DNA from: Lineus longissimus
Lineage: Eukaryota > Nemertea > Pilidiophora > Heteronemertea > Lineidae
NCBI RefSeq assembly: GCF_910592395.1
Contig: NC_088316.1
Coordinates: 6,078,001-6,142,000 of the forward strand
Direction of reading: 5' to 3'
DNA: 64,000 bases
Part shown: one piece after another, positions 21,070 through 32,647 of the stretch
How positions within the stretch are numbered: the stretch's first letter is position 1
Layout of the letters: the number at the start of each line of letters is the position of its first letter
Made by a program: the position numbers and the translations under genes
Notes under the pieces: generated by a model
Told to the model about the DNA's origin: nothing
The model's input: the letters and a program-made list of their open reading frames with translations, nothing else
The model's database searches: none

Positions 21070-22930
21070 ATTTATTTCCGCGGAGAAAATACTTAATTCC
21101 GTGGAGAAAAGTATTTATTTCCGTGGAGATAAATGTTATTTCCGCGGAGAAAATACTTAATTCCGTGGAGAAAAGTATTTATTTCCGTGGAGAAAAGTAT
21201 TTATTTCCGTGGAGATAAATGTTATTTCCGCGGAGAAAATACTTATTTCCGTGGAGAAAAGTATTTATTTCCGTGGAGATAAATGTTATTTCCGTGGAGA
21301 TAAATGTTATTTCCGCGGAGAAAATACTTAATTCCGTGGAGAAAAGTATTTATTTCCGTGGAGATAAATGTTATTTCCGTGGAGATAAATGTTATTTCCG
21401 CGGAGAAAATACTTAATTCCGTGGAGAAAAGTATTTATTTCCGTGGAGATAAATGTTATTTCCGCGGAGAAAATACTTAATTCCGTGGAGAAAAGTATTT
21501 ATTTCCGTGGAGAAAAGTATTTATTTCCGTGGAGATAAATGTTATTTCCGTGGAGATAAATGTTATTTCCGTGGAGAAAAGTATTTATTTCCGTGGAGAA
21601 AAGTATTTATTTCCGTGGAGATAAATGTTATTTCCGCGGAGAAAATACTTAATTCCGTGGAGAAAAGTATTTATTTCCGTGGAGATAAATGTTATTTCCG
21701 CGGAGAAAATACTTAATTCCGTGGAGAAAAGTATTTATTTCCGTGGAGAAAAGTATTTATTTCCGTGGAGATAAATGTTATTTCCGCGGAGAAAATACTT
21801 AATTCCGTGGAGAAAAGTATTTATTTCCGTGGAGATAAATGTTATTTCCGTGGAGATAAATGTTATTTCCGCGGAGAAAATACTTAATTCCGTGGAGAAA
21901 AGTATTTATTTCCGTGGAGATAAATGTTATTTCCGTGGAGATAAATGTTATTTCCGCGGAGAAAATACTTAATTCCGTGGAGAAAAGTATTTATTTCCGT
22001 GGAGATAAATGTCATTTCCGCGGAGAAAATACTTAATTCCGTGGAGAAAAGTATTTATTTCCGTGGAGAAAAGTATTTATTTCCGTGGAGATAAATGTTA
22101 TTTCCGTGGAGATAAATGTTATTTCCGTGGAGAAAAGTATTTATTTCCGTGGAGAAAAGTATTTATTTCCGTGGAGATAAATGTTATTTCCGCGGAGAAA
22201 ATACTTAATTCCGTGGAGAAAAGTATTTATTTCCGTGGAGAAAAGTATTTATTTCCGTGGAGATAAATGTTATTTCCGTGGAGAAAAGTATTTATTTCCG
22301 TGGAGATAAATGTTATTTCCGCGGAGAAAATACTTAATTCCGTGGAGAAAAGTATTTATTTCCGTGGAGATAAATGTTATTTCCGTGGAGATAAATGTTA
22401 TTTCCGCGGAGAAAATACTTAATTCCGTGGAGAAAAGTATTTATTTCCGTGGAGATAAATGTTATTTCCGTGGAGATAAATGTTATTTCCGCGGAGAAAA
22501 TACTTAATTCCGTGGAGAAAAGTATTTATTTCCGTGGAGATAAATGTCATTTCCGCGGAGAAAATACTTAATTCCGTGGAGAAAAGTATTTATTTCCGTG
22601 GAGAAAAGTATTTATTTCCGTGGAGATAAATGTTATTTCCGTGGAGATAAATGTTATTTCCGTGGAGAAAAGTATTTATTTCCGTGGAGAAAAGTATTTA
22701 TTTCCGTGGAGATAAATGTTATTTCCGCGGAGAAAATACTTAATTCCGTGGAGAAAAGTATTTATTTCCGTGGAGAAAAGTATTTATTTCCGTGGAGATA
22801 AATGTTATTTCCGTGGAGAAAAGTATTTATTTCCGTGGAGAAAAGTATTTATTTCCGTGGAGATAAATGTTATTTCCGCGGAGAAAATACTTAATTCCGT
22901 GGAGAAAATACTTAATTCCGTGGAGAAAAT
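21070..22930 (+). repeat. Right-arm satellite of the fold-back (longer than the left)
   Basis: The same units in reverse complement, about 640 bp more than the left arm, including extra blocks with consecutive AAAAGTATTTATTTCCGTGG units. The length difference shows expansion by unequal exchange or slippage after the inverted structure formed, or within one arm only. Confidence 0.85.
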
Positions 22931-22993
22931 TCGAGAAAAAAAAATCGTATTTGAATCTAAAAAAAAACATGATGTCCCTAATGGGCCACCGTA

Positions 22994-23690
22994 CAGAGCA
23001 GTCCATCTTGAATTAGTATTGGACCTTAGTACAGAAACTTTTCTACGTTGTTTCCGACGTTTCGCTGCCCGGAGGTCTCTCCCTAGCAAAATGCTCTCAG
23101 ACAATGGCTCCACGTACCTTTCAGCTGCGGATCAATAACATAAACTCATGAAAGCGCCTCAAGTTCAGGCTTACTTAGCGGGCCATCGAGTTGAGTGGAA
23201 ATTCATTCCTAAACGCGCCCCATGGTTTGGGGGTTGGGAGCGCCTCATTGGAGTAACCAAAATGACACTAAAGAAGGTGCTAGGCCGTGCCTTTGTTTCA
23301 GCTGATGAGCTACAAACTGTTCTAGCTGAAATTGAAGCGGTGATTAATGATCGCCCATTGACTTATGTCTCATCTGACTCTAATGATCTTCCGCCATTAA
23401 CGCCATCACATTTACTGAATGGACGCCCCATTACAGTATTGCCGTACTACACCATGGATATAGATGAGTTACAGGACCCTAGCTTTGATCAGGAAACCTT
23501 GCAAAAACGCTCACAACGACTGGCAAAAATCCACTGTAGCTTTTGGAAACGCTGGTCCCAGGAGTATCTTGCAGTATTACGCAAAAAAGACAATCTCTCT
23601 GGGAAAGGCGCACTAGTAAACCGAATTCGCACTGGAGATATCGTCATGGTTAACAATGATCAACTTCCTCGCCTCAAGTGGAGGGTTTCT
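22994..23690 (+). pseudogene. BEL/Pao integrase core, C-terminal part after the fold-back
   Basis: Coding homology resumes with RAVHLELVLDLSTETFLRCF, the second Asp (LSDNGSTY, codon about 23100) and the catalytic Glu (GGWERLIG, codon 23238). An in-frame TAA at 23136-23138 interrupts it. The BEL C-terminal domain (INDRPLTYVSSDSNDLPPLT, HLLNGRP) follows, ending abruptly after PRLKWR where a 20-bp satellite begins. Two independent disruptions plus both truncations mean it is inactive. Confidence 0.9.
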
Positions 23691-23696
23691 TTTCTG

Positions 23697-23877
23697 CAAG
23701 TTGCAAGTTGCAAGTTAAAAATGCAAGTTGCAAGTTAAAAATGCAAGTTGCAAGTTAAAAATGCAAGTTGCAAGTTGAAAATGCAAGTTGCAAGTTGAAA
23801 ATGCAAGTTGCAAGTTGAAAATGCAAGTTGCAAGTTGAAAATGCAAGTTGCAAGTTGAAAATGCAAGTTGCAAGTTT
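23697..23877 (+). repeat. 20-bp tandem repeat (TGCAAGTTGCAAGTT...), plus orientation
   Basis: About nine units of a 20-bp repeat, consensus AAAATGCAAGTTGCAAGTTG, itself containing a 7-bp GCAAGTT duplication. It replaces the 3' end of the BEL pol gene. Related arrays lie at 24832-25225 (opposite orientation) and 48068-48356. Confidence 0.9.
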
Positions 23878-23879
23878 CA

Positions 23880-24270
23880 ATCAATCAAATTGAAAATCTT
23901 ATGCAATGTAGTACTCAAAGTAGATTGCTTATGCCATGTTACTGGTAGGCCTACTCGAGGTAGGCTGTCTATAGATTGTCTAAGGAACCAAATGGCAGGA
24001 AAAGATCTGGTAGGCCAGTATTGGGTTTCTTCAGTAAAATCTTTAAACCCACATTCAAATATTGACGTGTCTATTCCATTTTCTATTCCATGGTCATTGT
24101 GAGGTGAACATGTACTGGGTTATTTTCTATGTTGTGTTCTCCATCTATCTATACTATTAAAAGAATAGACTACGGGACTTTGCGGAAATACCAATGGACC
24201 TGTGCTCATGAAACTTTCCCAACGTGTCAACTTGATAGGGGGTTGATACTGTGCTCTCGTGTTTAAAAAA
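23880..24270 (+). other. Non-coding interval before the left arm of the giant inverted repeat
   Basis: No gene recognised. From about 24152 the text CTATACTATTAAAAGAATAG, then GACTACGGGACTTTGCGG, looks like the terminus of a dispersed repeat, perhaps Helitron-like. It runs exactly to the arm boundary at 24271. The class is a guess. Confidence 0.35.
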
Positions 24271-24831
24271 GTCTAGCAGGCTTGGTCAAATCAATCTATC
24301 GTATAGTATGTACACCATATTATCAACAAGATTGGCGTATGATGCATATCTGGATTATAAGATGGCCATTGACGCCTTATTCTGTGACTCTGGCATGCAG
24401 TTCACCCTCCTAATCAAGGCAGCTGGCAACTTTCAGCATCTGAACACTACTCGTTAATCCAGTCGTCTATCCTCGCACCTACTCACACAAACAGGGGATA
24501 GAGTGGGTTTTGCGGTGACCCCAGACTGAATTATTGAGTCTACTGAACACAGACTGAACAAAATCATGCAAATAATCATTTTTCAGTTTCCCTTTAGAGT
24601 AAATTCCTTGGATCTTCAATATGATTCCAGTGAAGAAACTGGTTCCTCGATTTAAAATAACAGGAAGTCTTTTGATTTCTATATAAACAATTAGAATGTT
24701 GTTCATTGACAAGGTTCTTCATCACTTGGTTGAGAAACTGTTTACATAAAAAAACAAACCTTTATTTGTTGTGGGCTTTAGCTGGTTGAACTTTGTGAAG
24801 GGATCTTTGTAATTTTGATGAAAATATATTT

Positions 24832-25225
24832 GTAACTTGCGCAACTTGCAACTTGCATTTCCAACTTGCAACTTGCATTTCCTACTTGCAACTTGCATTT
24901 CGAACTTGCAACTTGCATTTCGAACTTGCAACTTGCATTTTCAACTTGCAACTTGCATTTCCTACTTGCAACTTGCATTTCCAACTTGCAACTTGCATTT
25001 CCTACTTGCAACTTGCATTTCGAACTTGCAACTTGCATTTCAAACTTGCAACTTGCATTTCCTACTTGCAACTTGCATTTCGAACTTGCAACTTGCATTT
25101 TCAACTTGCAACTTGCATTTCCTACTTGCAACTTGCATTTCCTACTTGCAACTTGCATTTTCAACTTGCAACTTGCATTTCCTACTTGCAACTTGCATTT
25201 CCTACTTGCAACTTGCAACTTGCAT
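24832..25225 (-). repeat. 20-bp tandem array in the left arm
   Basis: About 20 units of AACTTGCAACTTGCATTTCN, the reverse complement of the array at 23697. Unit variants differ at the last two or three bases (TTCC, TTCG, TTTC). Because the unit length is not a multiple of three and it has no stops, every frame is open, which creates spurious ORFs. Confidence 0.9.
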
Positions 25226-28200
25226 ATTAGCAAACGATGCCGACAATGTTGTTTTATGCGATTGATGGCTGACAGAAGGCATGGGAGTGTTATAGAATGG
25301 CGTGGTGGGCAAAAAATATTCTGTTTCTCGGCGTTTTCTGGTCGTACGAGAGGTCCGAAGTGGAGGTGTCTCTCGCTTCAAATCTGGTCCTCGCTTGCCT
25401 ACCTTTGTTTTTTAACTCCCTATATATTTTTTCCTAGCTAATCCCATTGTTTAGCCCGATAATCCCGCTAATTAGCATTCAGGGGCCTATGATATACTGT
25501 CGGGTATTTTTCAAGTGCTCGGATGATTTTATGGCCCGGCCCATTGAAAAGTTCTTTCGGTACGAATTTCTCCAAAGTTTTTACTGACCTCTGCTTTCAA
25601 GAATCCCATTTCTTCCTTTTTTGTGTGGTATCCGAATCTGGAACTATTCCCGACTTCCACTGACCCGAGTTGTTGACTGTCATCATCGATGTCTTTCTGC
25701 TGCAGCCTCTACTGTCCTATCCATTCGTATATATTTGAACAGAACTTGTGTTTAATTTCAGTTTATCCAATCTATGTGCTGTCATGCAAGCAAATGTTTA
25801 TATACACCACGTCCTTATAGAACGTGTAATGAAACAAACTGCCGTGGGACTCAATTTTGTACCACCCACGGCCGGGACGCGGCCGGAATCTAGCGGAATA
25901 AAAATCCATAAAACAGAATGTTGCAACAATGAGTCACTACTGCGCAATTTATGAATATAATGTGATTTCAATAGTCGGCCAATCCAAGGAGGCAATCAAT
26001 AATGTTTACAGTGTACGTGGGCTACTGACCTACATTATACTGTTGAGTATGCATTATCCGGTAGACGTTACATAGGATTGAACGATTCACTTTTCACTCT
26101 TCACCCCTGACGCCGCACGCCTAATCATTCACTCCTCACTTTTCATTGCTCATTTTCCCAACGTTACACAAAGTTCACGTTTTACTCGTTCATTTGTCAC
26201 TTGGCATTTCACGGGTGCGGTAATGGACACTTCAGAGGACGAAATGCTTGCCATGTTGCTGTTTTTGAACAACGGACAAACTTTCTTTGTAGTCGTCCAT
26301 CCTGACCCTGAAAGATTCAAATAAATCACTTGCGACTAGGTGTTTTGTATTGATCTTGTTTATCCCCTCATTTCCATGGAAGTACTATCGGTTTATTACG
26401 GCAAATGGCTGTATGTGCTGCAGTCATTCGAGGAAACTCCCACAAGACAAAATACGCACAGCTGTTGGAGGAAATCTTCTCTTGACAGTCAAAATGCGTC
26501 CTGCCTCTGGTCCAGTTCACTTCACAAAGAATGAACATGTCCATTCTTTGATTCACGCATAAACTTGATGAAGATAGGGTAATTTTCAAGTTAAAGCCTG
26601 GGATCAGCTAACCCCACATATAGGAAGGCCCAAAATACCATTAAAGTCTGCCCAAAATACACAGTTGAAGAAATAGAAAGTTTGATTATACCATCATGAT
26701 TTATTAAAAGAATCAATAAATTGCGTTTGTACAATAAAGATATGAATGTACAATACAAGGAGTTTGGTGGCCATTGGTTGGCAATTGCCAACATCGCTGA
26801 CATCTCGCCTGCTAACATCCTCACTGTTTGCCTCCGAACTAGGTTCAGCCCCACTCTCCTCTACCTCCCTTGTCTGTTCCGGTTCCACGACTTTACAGAT
26901 TCTGATCTCGTTGTTTACACTCATCAAACCAGATAAACCGTCATGTAATACGTCACCGAAAATGAACATGTGCACCAGATGTGGTCGTGACGAATTAATG
27001 TGAGTGACCTTGAAAACTTCCCAATGATCATTTCAATGGCATCCTGGTGGTAAATTTTATGAGAAAATACTCCCCCATCGTCGCAGGCTCGTCGAGTTAC
27101 CGAACTTCGCCGGCCACATGAAGCTGAGATCAATACATGTGTCATCCTTTTTGCCTGCTTAATTAAATTTCTGCGCGCAGGCATTTTCAGTTTCGACACT
27201 TCTGCAGCTGAGCAGGAAGTAGAGTCTTTCACCAGTCTCGTCCATTCACTCATTACCGAGACTGGTACTTGACGGCATTTCACTCGTCATGAACTAGATT
27301 TGGGGCGTCGGTTTCCGGTGTCCAATCACGTGTTTTTCACAAAGATGGATAACCACGAGCCAAGTGAAAAACCAGGAATACCAGAGCGCTCGGTATTGAC
27401 AGCGCATCCACTGTATGCACTGAACATGTATGGCTCGCCTAGGGTAAATCAACGAGGCTTCCTCGACCCTCTGCAGCGCGGCGGATAGGGTCGAGGTTAC
27501 CTGGACTAAGCAGTTAGAACTGAGTGTCGTTGGTTTTTGATAGAAGTCAGATCAGAGAGATGCCATGACTGGTTTGATGTTCTGAGGGTGGTGTTACCTG
27601 GCTGCTTTCTCTTTTTTGTCGGCACCAAGACTCCCATCGATGATACACCACCAAATATCAATTATCAAAGGTCACATTTGAAATTGAAATGTAACGGCGG
27701 TCATCATCTCATGGTCATTTTGAACGGACGTATTTGACACAATCATGCCAATTTCCAATGCCAGAGGTATCGGAAAGTGGCATCTGGTCTCCAGCGACAA
27801 GCAAATTATTGACTTCTCTGGCAATTGCGGACGTTTAGGAAAGGCTGGCGTTTGAATGTCGCCGCGGCTTTGCCACTGTATCCAGAACGTCATTTAAAAA
27901 CCAGATATTTTATACACACCCTTTCCATTCTCCATTCAGCTTATAATAATGGCATCCTCCTCGCGCATGACCGAATCTCGTAGAACGTAGTATACGTGGT
28001 ATTGTTCAGATTGGGGATATTATACAGTGAATTGCAGTGTAGTATACCCCATCCATACACGATCAAATGTAACTCAATTTTGTTCATGATTTCACACAAA
28101 TGTTGAATTTTTAAACGCGTTATCTCATATCTAATTCTAAACTTGAAGGTCAAAAGTATCTGAACATACCTTGTTTGCGAGAGTCGGACAGGCATGACCA

Positions 28201-28415
28201 CGAACTACATGTAGCCAACTAAGGTGAAATACTGTTGCAGATTTTTTCGTGAAAACGCGTATCGGTTCCTTGTTACTCAGTGATCCCATCAAATGAGGAC
28301 TAAGAAACATACTATAGGTTATTACATGTTGAATATCGCACTTTTTATTTTGAATTTTACATCTTGATCAATCGAGATCCTTGTAACGTCCTGCAACTAG
28401 GATGCGATTACGGCT

Positions 28416-29356
28416 TTAATCTCTGCACTCAGGATGTGAGGCGCAGGACGACGGTTTCTTTATTGGGATACATTTACCAAAGGCCGGCCCAATACAATCC
28501 TTACACCAGTCACACGTCAAACCACCACAGCAGTTGTTTTCACACTGGGCACCGAGCGTCTTGCAGGGAACTGAAAAGAAGAGTCCAAAACTCAATCTCC
28601 AAAATACATGTACAGTATTAGCCGCGGCCTAACATTTCTGTTTCATGGCTGAAATTCTTGTTAGGTGAGAACATTTGCTCTTATAACTTTTTGACACTGT
28701 CGCATCACAATTTCATAGAATTGTGAAAGTTACATAATTCCATCACCAGAAAAACCACAGACATTCATTCATAACAGTACACATGTTACATGATCACCCC
28801 GGGATCTGTGTTATTATAATCGGCTGTTCTTCTAGACACACTCACTCCGATTGTAGGAACCATGATATGGACTCAGAAAATTTACCAGGCCAAGGCTGCA
28901 GCAAATTATACAAGTAGGTCCTGTATATTTGCTCTGCGCGAAAATATTCGCTAAACTGGGCCAGTAAATCACCTGGCAACGATTACCAATTGCGAAACTT
29001 GGGGATTGTCGAAACCATGCACGTGTCAACAAGCAAATCATGACTAAGAGGCTCCCTTCATAATAAATACTTATTGGTACCGTGTCTGATTCACTGATTC
29101 ACTGCGACTGAATCTACCTCTCGACCTTGAATGTTCTCACCAGCTTCTCACTGCAACGCAGCCAATCATTGGTGCATCTCTTGCAGCATTATCTACGGCC
29201 GGGGCTGCTGCCTGTCATAAAACCAGCAGAGCTCCTGCGGCAGTAGTTGCCCTGATGAACCCCTCTCACCAGTAAACAAGACCTACCAACGCCATAACCT
29301 TCCTTGGCCATAACAAAAACCATGAGGATGCAAACGGTAAACAACATGTATTTCAT
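28416..29356 (-). CDS. Two-exon gene for a small cysteine-rich secreted peptide (left copy)
   Basis: Exon 1 (29356-29287) starts at an ATG right after a splice acceptor-like TTTCTCTCCCCTTCAG, which suggests an upstream 5' UTR exon. It encodes a signal peptide (MKYMLFTVCILMVFVMAKEG). The intron runs from GTAGGT to TTCTTTTCAG; its phase is 1 and fits. Exon 2 (28570-28416) encodes the mature part with ten cysteines spaced C-x6-C-x3-CC-x4-C-x2-C-x2-C-x7-C-x8-C-x5-C, then a stop. The CC doublet after C-x6-C-x3 resembles inhibitor-cystine-knot peptides; total 74 aa. AATAAA follows the stop. Possible roles are defence or signalling; no toxic function can be claimed. It mirrors the gene at 41190 in the other arm, with an identical second exon. 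Confidence 0.75.
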
Positions 29357-30026
29357 TGCGCCTGAAGGGGAGAGAAAAATGGACATATTAGAAAAGTTAC
29401 ATATTAGGAACTCCAGAGTACATTGACGAATCCAACCAATGGCTGAGGAATACACCGAGACTGGTGACTGCATCAGATCGTTTAGTGGCGCCCTTAATAC
29501 GTACCGGGGATCTTTTAAGAAATAGTCGGCTTTTTATGCCGTAAGTTTGTTCTTCTTCTGGTTCATCAGTAAACTATTTTTCTGAACGTGTTTGATGCTT
29601 TTCCAATTTTACTTCAGCTCTTAAATAGTAGAAAAACGCGTTATTCTTTATTTTCAGGACGCACAAGTCCTTGGGTGAAATACCGTTCCCGCCACGTGAA
29701 TGCACGCCAAGATCCGAGTTTACGTCACCCCGCTATTAAAGAAGCAACGTCGTTTCCATTTATCGTCGGAAAAATCGATATCAGCACCACGACGTCAAGG
29801 GGTAGATCCTAGCTCTAGGAAACGCCTTACTAGTGCATCGTTCCACGTGGAAAGAGTCGATGCGTGGAGAGCTAACTCGGGTCAAATCGGTTTCAACATC
29901 AGAAAATCGGAAGAAAAGAATAAATAATGTGAGAACGAACTCGACAGAAGTTGTTGATCTTAATACTAAAAATCTTAAAAATCTTTAAAATCTTTAAAAA
30001 ACCGGAAAACTTTTTTATTTGCAAAA

Positions 30027-30362
30027 ATGAAAAGGACAAGCAAAACACCAGAAAAATTAGAAAATATATGGAGGACTGTAACTGACGGCAACCTCAATGA
30101 TGATCCTTGTGTGAGTGGCATATACTGCCTCTCATACCAGGCCATAGTGGACACGAAACTTAAAATGTTGCAATACAAAATTTTACATAGAATATTACCT
30201 GTCAATGCCTGGCTATACAAATGTGACTTCACAAACACCAATACATGTAGTGTTTGTTTGACACATAAAGAAACAATACAGCACTTATTGTGGGAATGCA
30301 ACAAAACCAAAACACCCTGGCTGACCCTCTGTCAACAATTAAACATCCCACGCTTTATTTAG
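30027..30362 (+). pseudogene. C-terminal fragment of an L1/Tx1-like ORF2 (left arm)
   Basis: About 111 codons matching the far C-terminus of L1-superfamily ORF2 proteins: DTKLKMLQYKILHRILP, then a CCHC finger (CSVCLTHKETIQHLLWEC). No RT or endonuclease is left, so it is a 5'-truncated relic. The same relic sits at 40193-40528 in the right arm, so it predates the inverted duplication. Confidence 0.75.
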
Positions 30363-32481
30363 AAGCATGAGTTATTAAAGAATAGAAATTGGTACCTCAC
30401 TGTCCGTAATGGTTGTCTCATCAATCACCAATAGGCTAAAGCTGCCCTTCCACTCAAGAACTCAGTAAGTGAGACGCCTTGGGTTTAGCAATTTATTGCG
30501 GTGCTTGGGTAGAGAAAACCAATAACCCCCCCCCCCCCCCCCCCCCCGTTCAATGGCAATGCTTTCAACCTCGGAAGTCCATTCACCCAAGTATTTGCGA
30601 GTGCGTTCAGTGTGTGACATAGTAGGGTGATTCACATGGGTCCAAACCGATCTAGTCCAAATATATAATCTTGCCGCCTCGTGTCGATGATGTAGGCTGG
30701 ACTTCGATTGAGCAATGGGAAGGGCTCGTAAATTGAAAAGGGAGAATGAAGTAATGTGTGATCGTATGAGATGGTATATACCTTCAGGCAGCGTTTCTAG
30801 TCCGAGAGCCGCTCATCTGTAAGTAGCTCGAGGGTGAAAGTAAACTACCCAGAAATTTGGATGACACGGGGAGGTGATAAAGTCATCCGTGCAAGTATAA
30901 ATGGCTGAATCTAAAAAGATTACCCCGACTTGAAGGATTCCCGCTCGGGGCGTTTAGACGTGTTCAAATATCACCACAGACTAAATGTATGGTATCACCA
31001 AGCGCGGCCAGAACAAGACAAATCACGGAATCAACAAAGTCACCACCGCCTCGTGTCGGTCAAGACATTTAATTTTTTTACAACCAAAAAGGGGGATGTA
31101 GGCTGAAGAGGAGGAGAGCATCTTGCACACACAACTTCCATCGATAGTTTTACCAGCGGATTCTATCCTGATGGCAGTCACACGGTGGCGACTCAAAAAT
31201 AAAAAAACAACAGAGTTTCGTACGTAATTTCGCTCATACATGACAAAATGCGTTTTTCTACAATTGTTCAGCGAAATAGAAAGGGTGACTGCTAATAAGT
31301 ACTTTTTTAGTAACATCACCCGACACCCCTTCAAGACACTTGATCAACTGCGAATGCGAAAAGCGCGACTTATTTTAAATTCGATTAAAACTAATTATGT
31401 GTTTGAATCACCATGCCACCGTGGAAGATGCGATGATAAATTTGTGCAGAAATAACTTACCGTAAATAGATCGAAAGCCTTGCGGAGAAGATTCGTGATG
31501 ACGTGTCTGTACTGCTTGGAGTCCAATGCTAGATGGGTAGAAGCCAGGTAAGGCCTAGTATTTGTAGCCCTATCAGTTCAAGGATGGTTCCGGATGCGCA
31601 TTGGACTTCTGCGCAGATAGTTGTCGCGAATCGTGTGGTGAACTGCCTTTCCACTACCTGTTTACCTCGAACCACCACCTGTCAAACTTGATGACTGAAG
31701 TGATTCGACGCGTTCCGCCTTTGATGCAAATTTCTAAATAGAATCGATAAAATCGTATACCGAATTTCAGATACCTATATTCATGAATATAGGATATGCT
31801 TGATTCGGTGTACACCGTGGTGAAGTCACATACCTGATATTGCTTTGGTTTGAAAATATTGTAGGACCCCCCCCCCCCCCCCCCCCATTAAATGATGTTG
31901 CATCTCAGGTTCCTGTCCGAGGCAGAATTTGCTCGGATGTGGTTCGCCATGATGACTTAGCTAGAGAGATGGGCGATGTTTGGAGAGGTTGCAGTCGAAT
32001 TCAAATGGTGAGATTTATTAAGCAACTTCCGTCCATACATCTCACCATTCTGGTACTGTCATTTATTGGAGGAGGAACATCTAGGTCGCCAGTTTAACGC
32101 AGATGCGAGTCACGATTCGCAGTAAATATTCACTACGCCGATAACATGGATATCAGCTGTCTTTGTACCACACTTATTTGACGTATCATCCAGTGAGGCA
32201 CCGCTGATCATACGGTGTTTTGCTATGATTTGGTGCTTCAACGTAGATAAAGTTTTCTCGCTAAGGCATTTTCAAATTATGTACCGTACACATTTATCGT
32301 TCAATCATGATACTGACTTCGTTCATTGTTTTGATTCAGGGGACAGCGAGCACTATCTTCACAAGCAACAATATGGCGGAGTTCCGGACACCAGGCTGGA
32401 TCATTCTTTGACGAAAACGGAACATATATACCTTTCAAATCGTATTTAATTTGTTTAATTTTGAAACCTTTTAGAATAGAA

Positions 32482-32647
32482 ATTAATACCTCGCTGTCGG
32501 TCATTGGTTGTATAATCAAGACCGCTCGGGTAGACCTCAAATTACGTCCAAAACCCTCGGCGAAGCGCCTCGGGTTTTGGACTGCATTTTCGGTCTACCC
32601 GAGCGGTCTTGATTATACAACCAATGACCGCCAGCTCGGTATTAATT
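32482..32647 (+). mobile_element. Palindromic MITE (about 166 bp)
   Basis: Terminal inverted repeats of about 58 bp: ATTAATACCTCGCTGTCGG, then TCATTGGTTGTATAATCAAG and its mirror ending GGTATTAAT. A second, inner palindrome is TCCAAAACCCTCGGCG...GGGTTTTGGA. A partly deleted second copy is at 50308-50463. The flanking 110 bp (32363-32481) also recur at 50464-50580, so a larger unit was copied. Confidence 0.75.

Larger units (their letters stand above)
19080..22993 (+). mobile_element. 3.9-kb fold-back element with tandem-repeat inverted arms
   Basis: The whole insertion is one inverted repeat. The left arm is 19080-20709 (1,630 bp), the loop 20710-20719 (CTGCGCGCGA) and the right arm 20720-22993 (2,274 bp). 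Each arm has three layers. The outermost is about 55-60 bp of unique terminal inverted repeat beginning TACGGTGGCCCATTAGGGAC. Next comes an array of 21-22-bp units (three types with cores TTCTCCACGGAAATAAATAC, TTATCTCCACGGAAATAAC and TTTTCTCCGCGGAAATAAC). The innermost is about 350 bp of unique sequence. The arm lengths differ because the arrays differ. The architecture resembles Drosophila FB and sea-urchin TU fold-back elements. No transposase is encoded; the many 65-87-codon frames in the arrays are repeat artefacts. Confidence 0.9.
19074..22999 (+). repeat. Target-site duplication CAGAGC flanking the 3.9-kb fold-back
   Basis: CAGAGC at 19074-19079 and again at 22994-22999 immediately flank the terminal inverted repeats (TACGGTGGCCCATT...), consistent with a 6-bp duplication created on insertion. 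The left flank carries a few extra bases relative to the expected integrase reading frame, so the exact TSD length is uncertain. Confidence 0.65.
24271..32355 (+). repeat. Left arm of giant inverted duplication (about 8.1 kb)
   Basis: The arm pairs with 38205-48926 in reverse complement. Coordinates x and y match with x+y of about 73,194 (outer end), 73,295 (25.3-27.4 kb) and 70,546 (27.4-30 kb). The first step is caused by different 20-bp array lengths and the second by a 2,749-bp insertion in the right arm. Identity by eye is about 99%. Contents: a 20-bp array, a secreted-peptide gene, an L1-like ORF2 fragment and poly-C runs near 30527 and 31866. It also holds several unassigned ORFs, the longest paired ones being 26694-26975 (minus) and 31023-31334 (minus). 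A 10-bp stem hairpin lies at 27461-27496. I recognise nothing in 25230-28400 beyond these. Confidence 0.9.

Noticed and set aside
19137-22930. Regular short repeats resembling a CRISPR array, and the many 65-87-codon ORFs in them
   Set aside because: There are no unique spacers, the units are head-to-tail and mirrored in a fold-back element, and the ORFs repeat with the array.
24152-24270. Helitron terminus
   Set aside because: Only a vague resemblance; no CTRR end, hairpin or Rep/helicase gene could be tied to it.
24778-25441. Several overlapping ORFs up to 191 codons (CNLHF/KCKLQV repeats)
   Set aside because: They are produced by a stop-free 20-bp repeat that is open in all frames on both strands.
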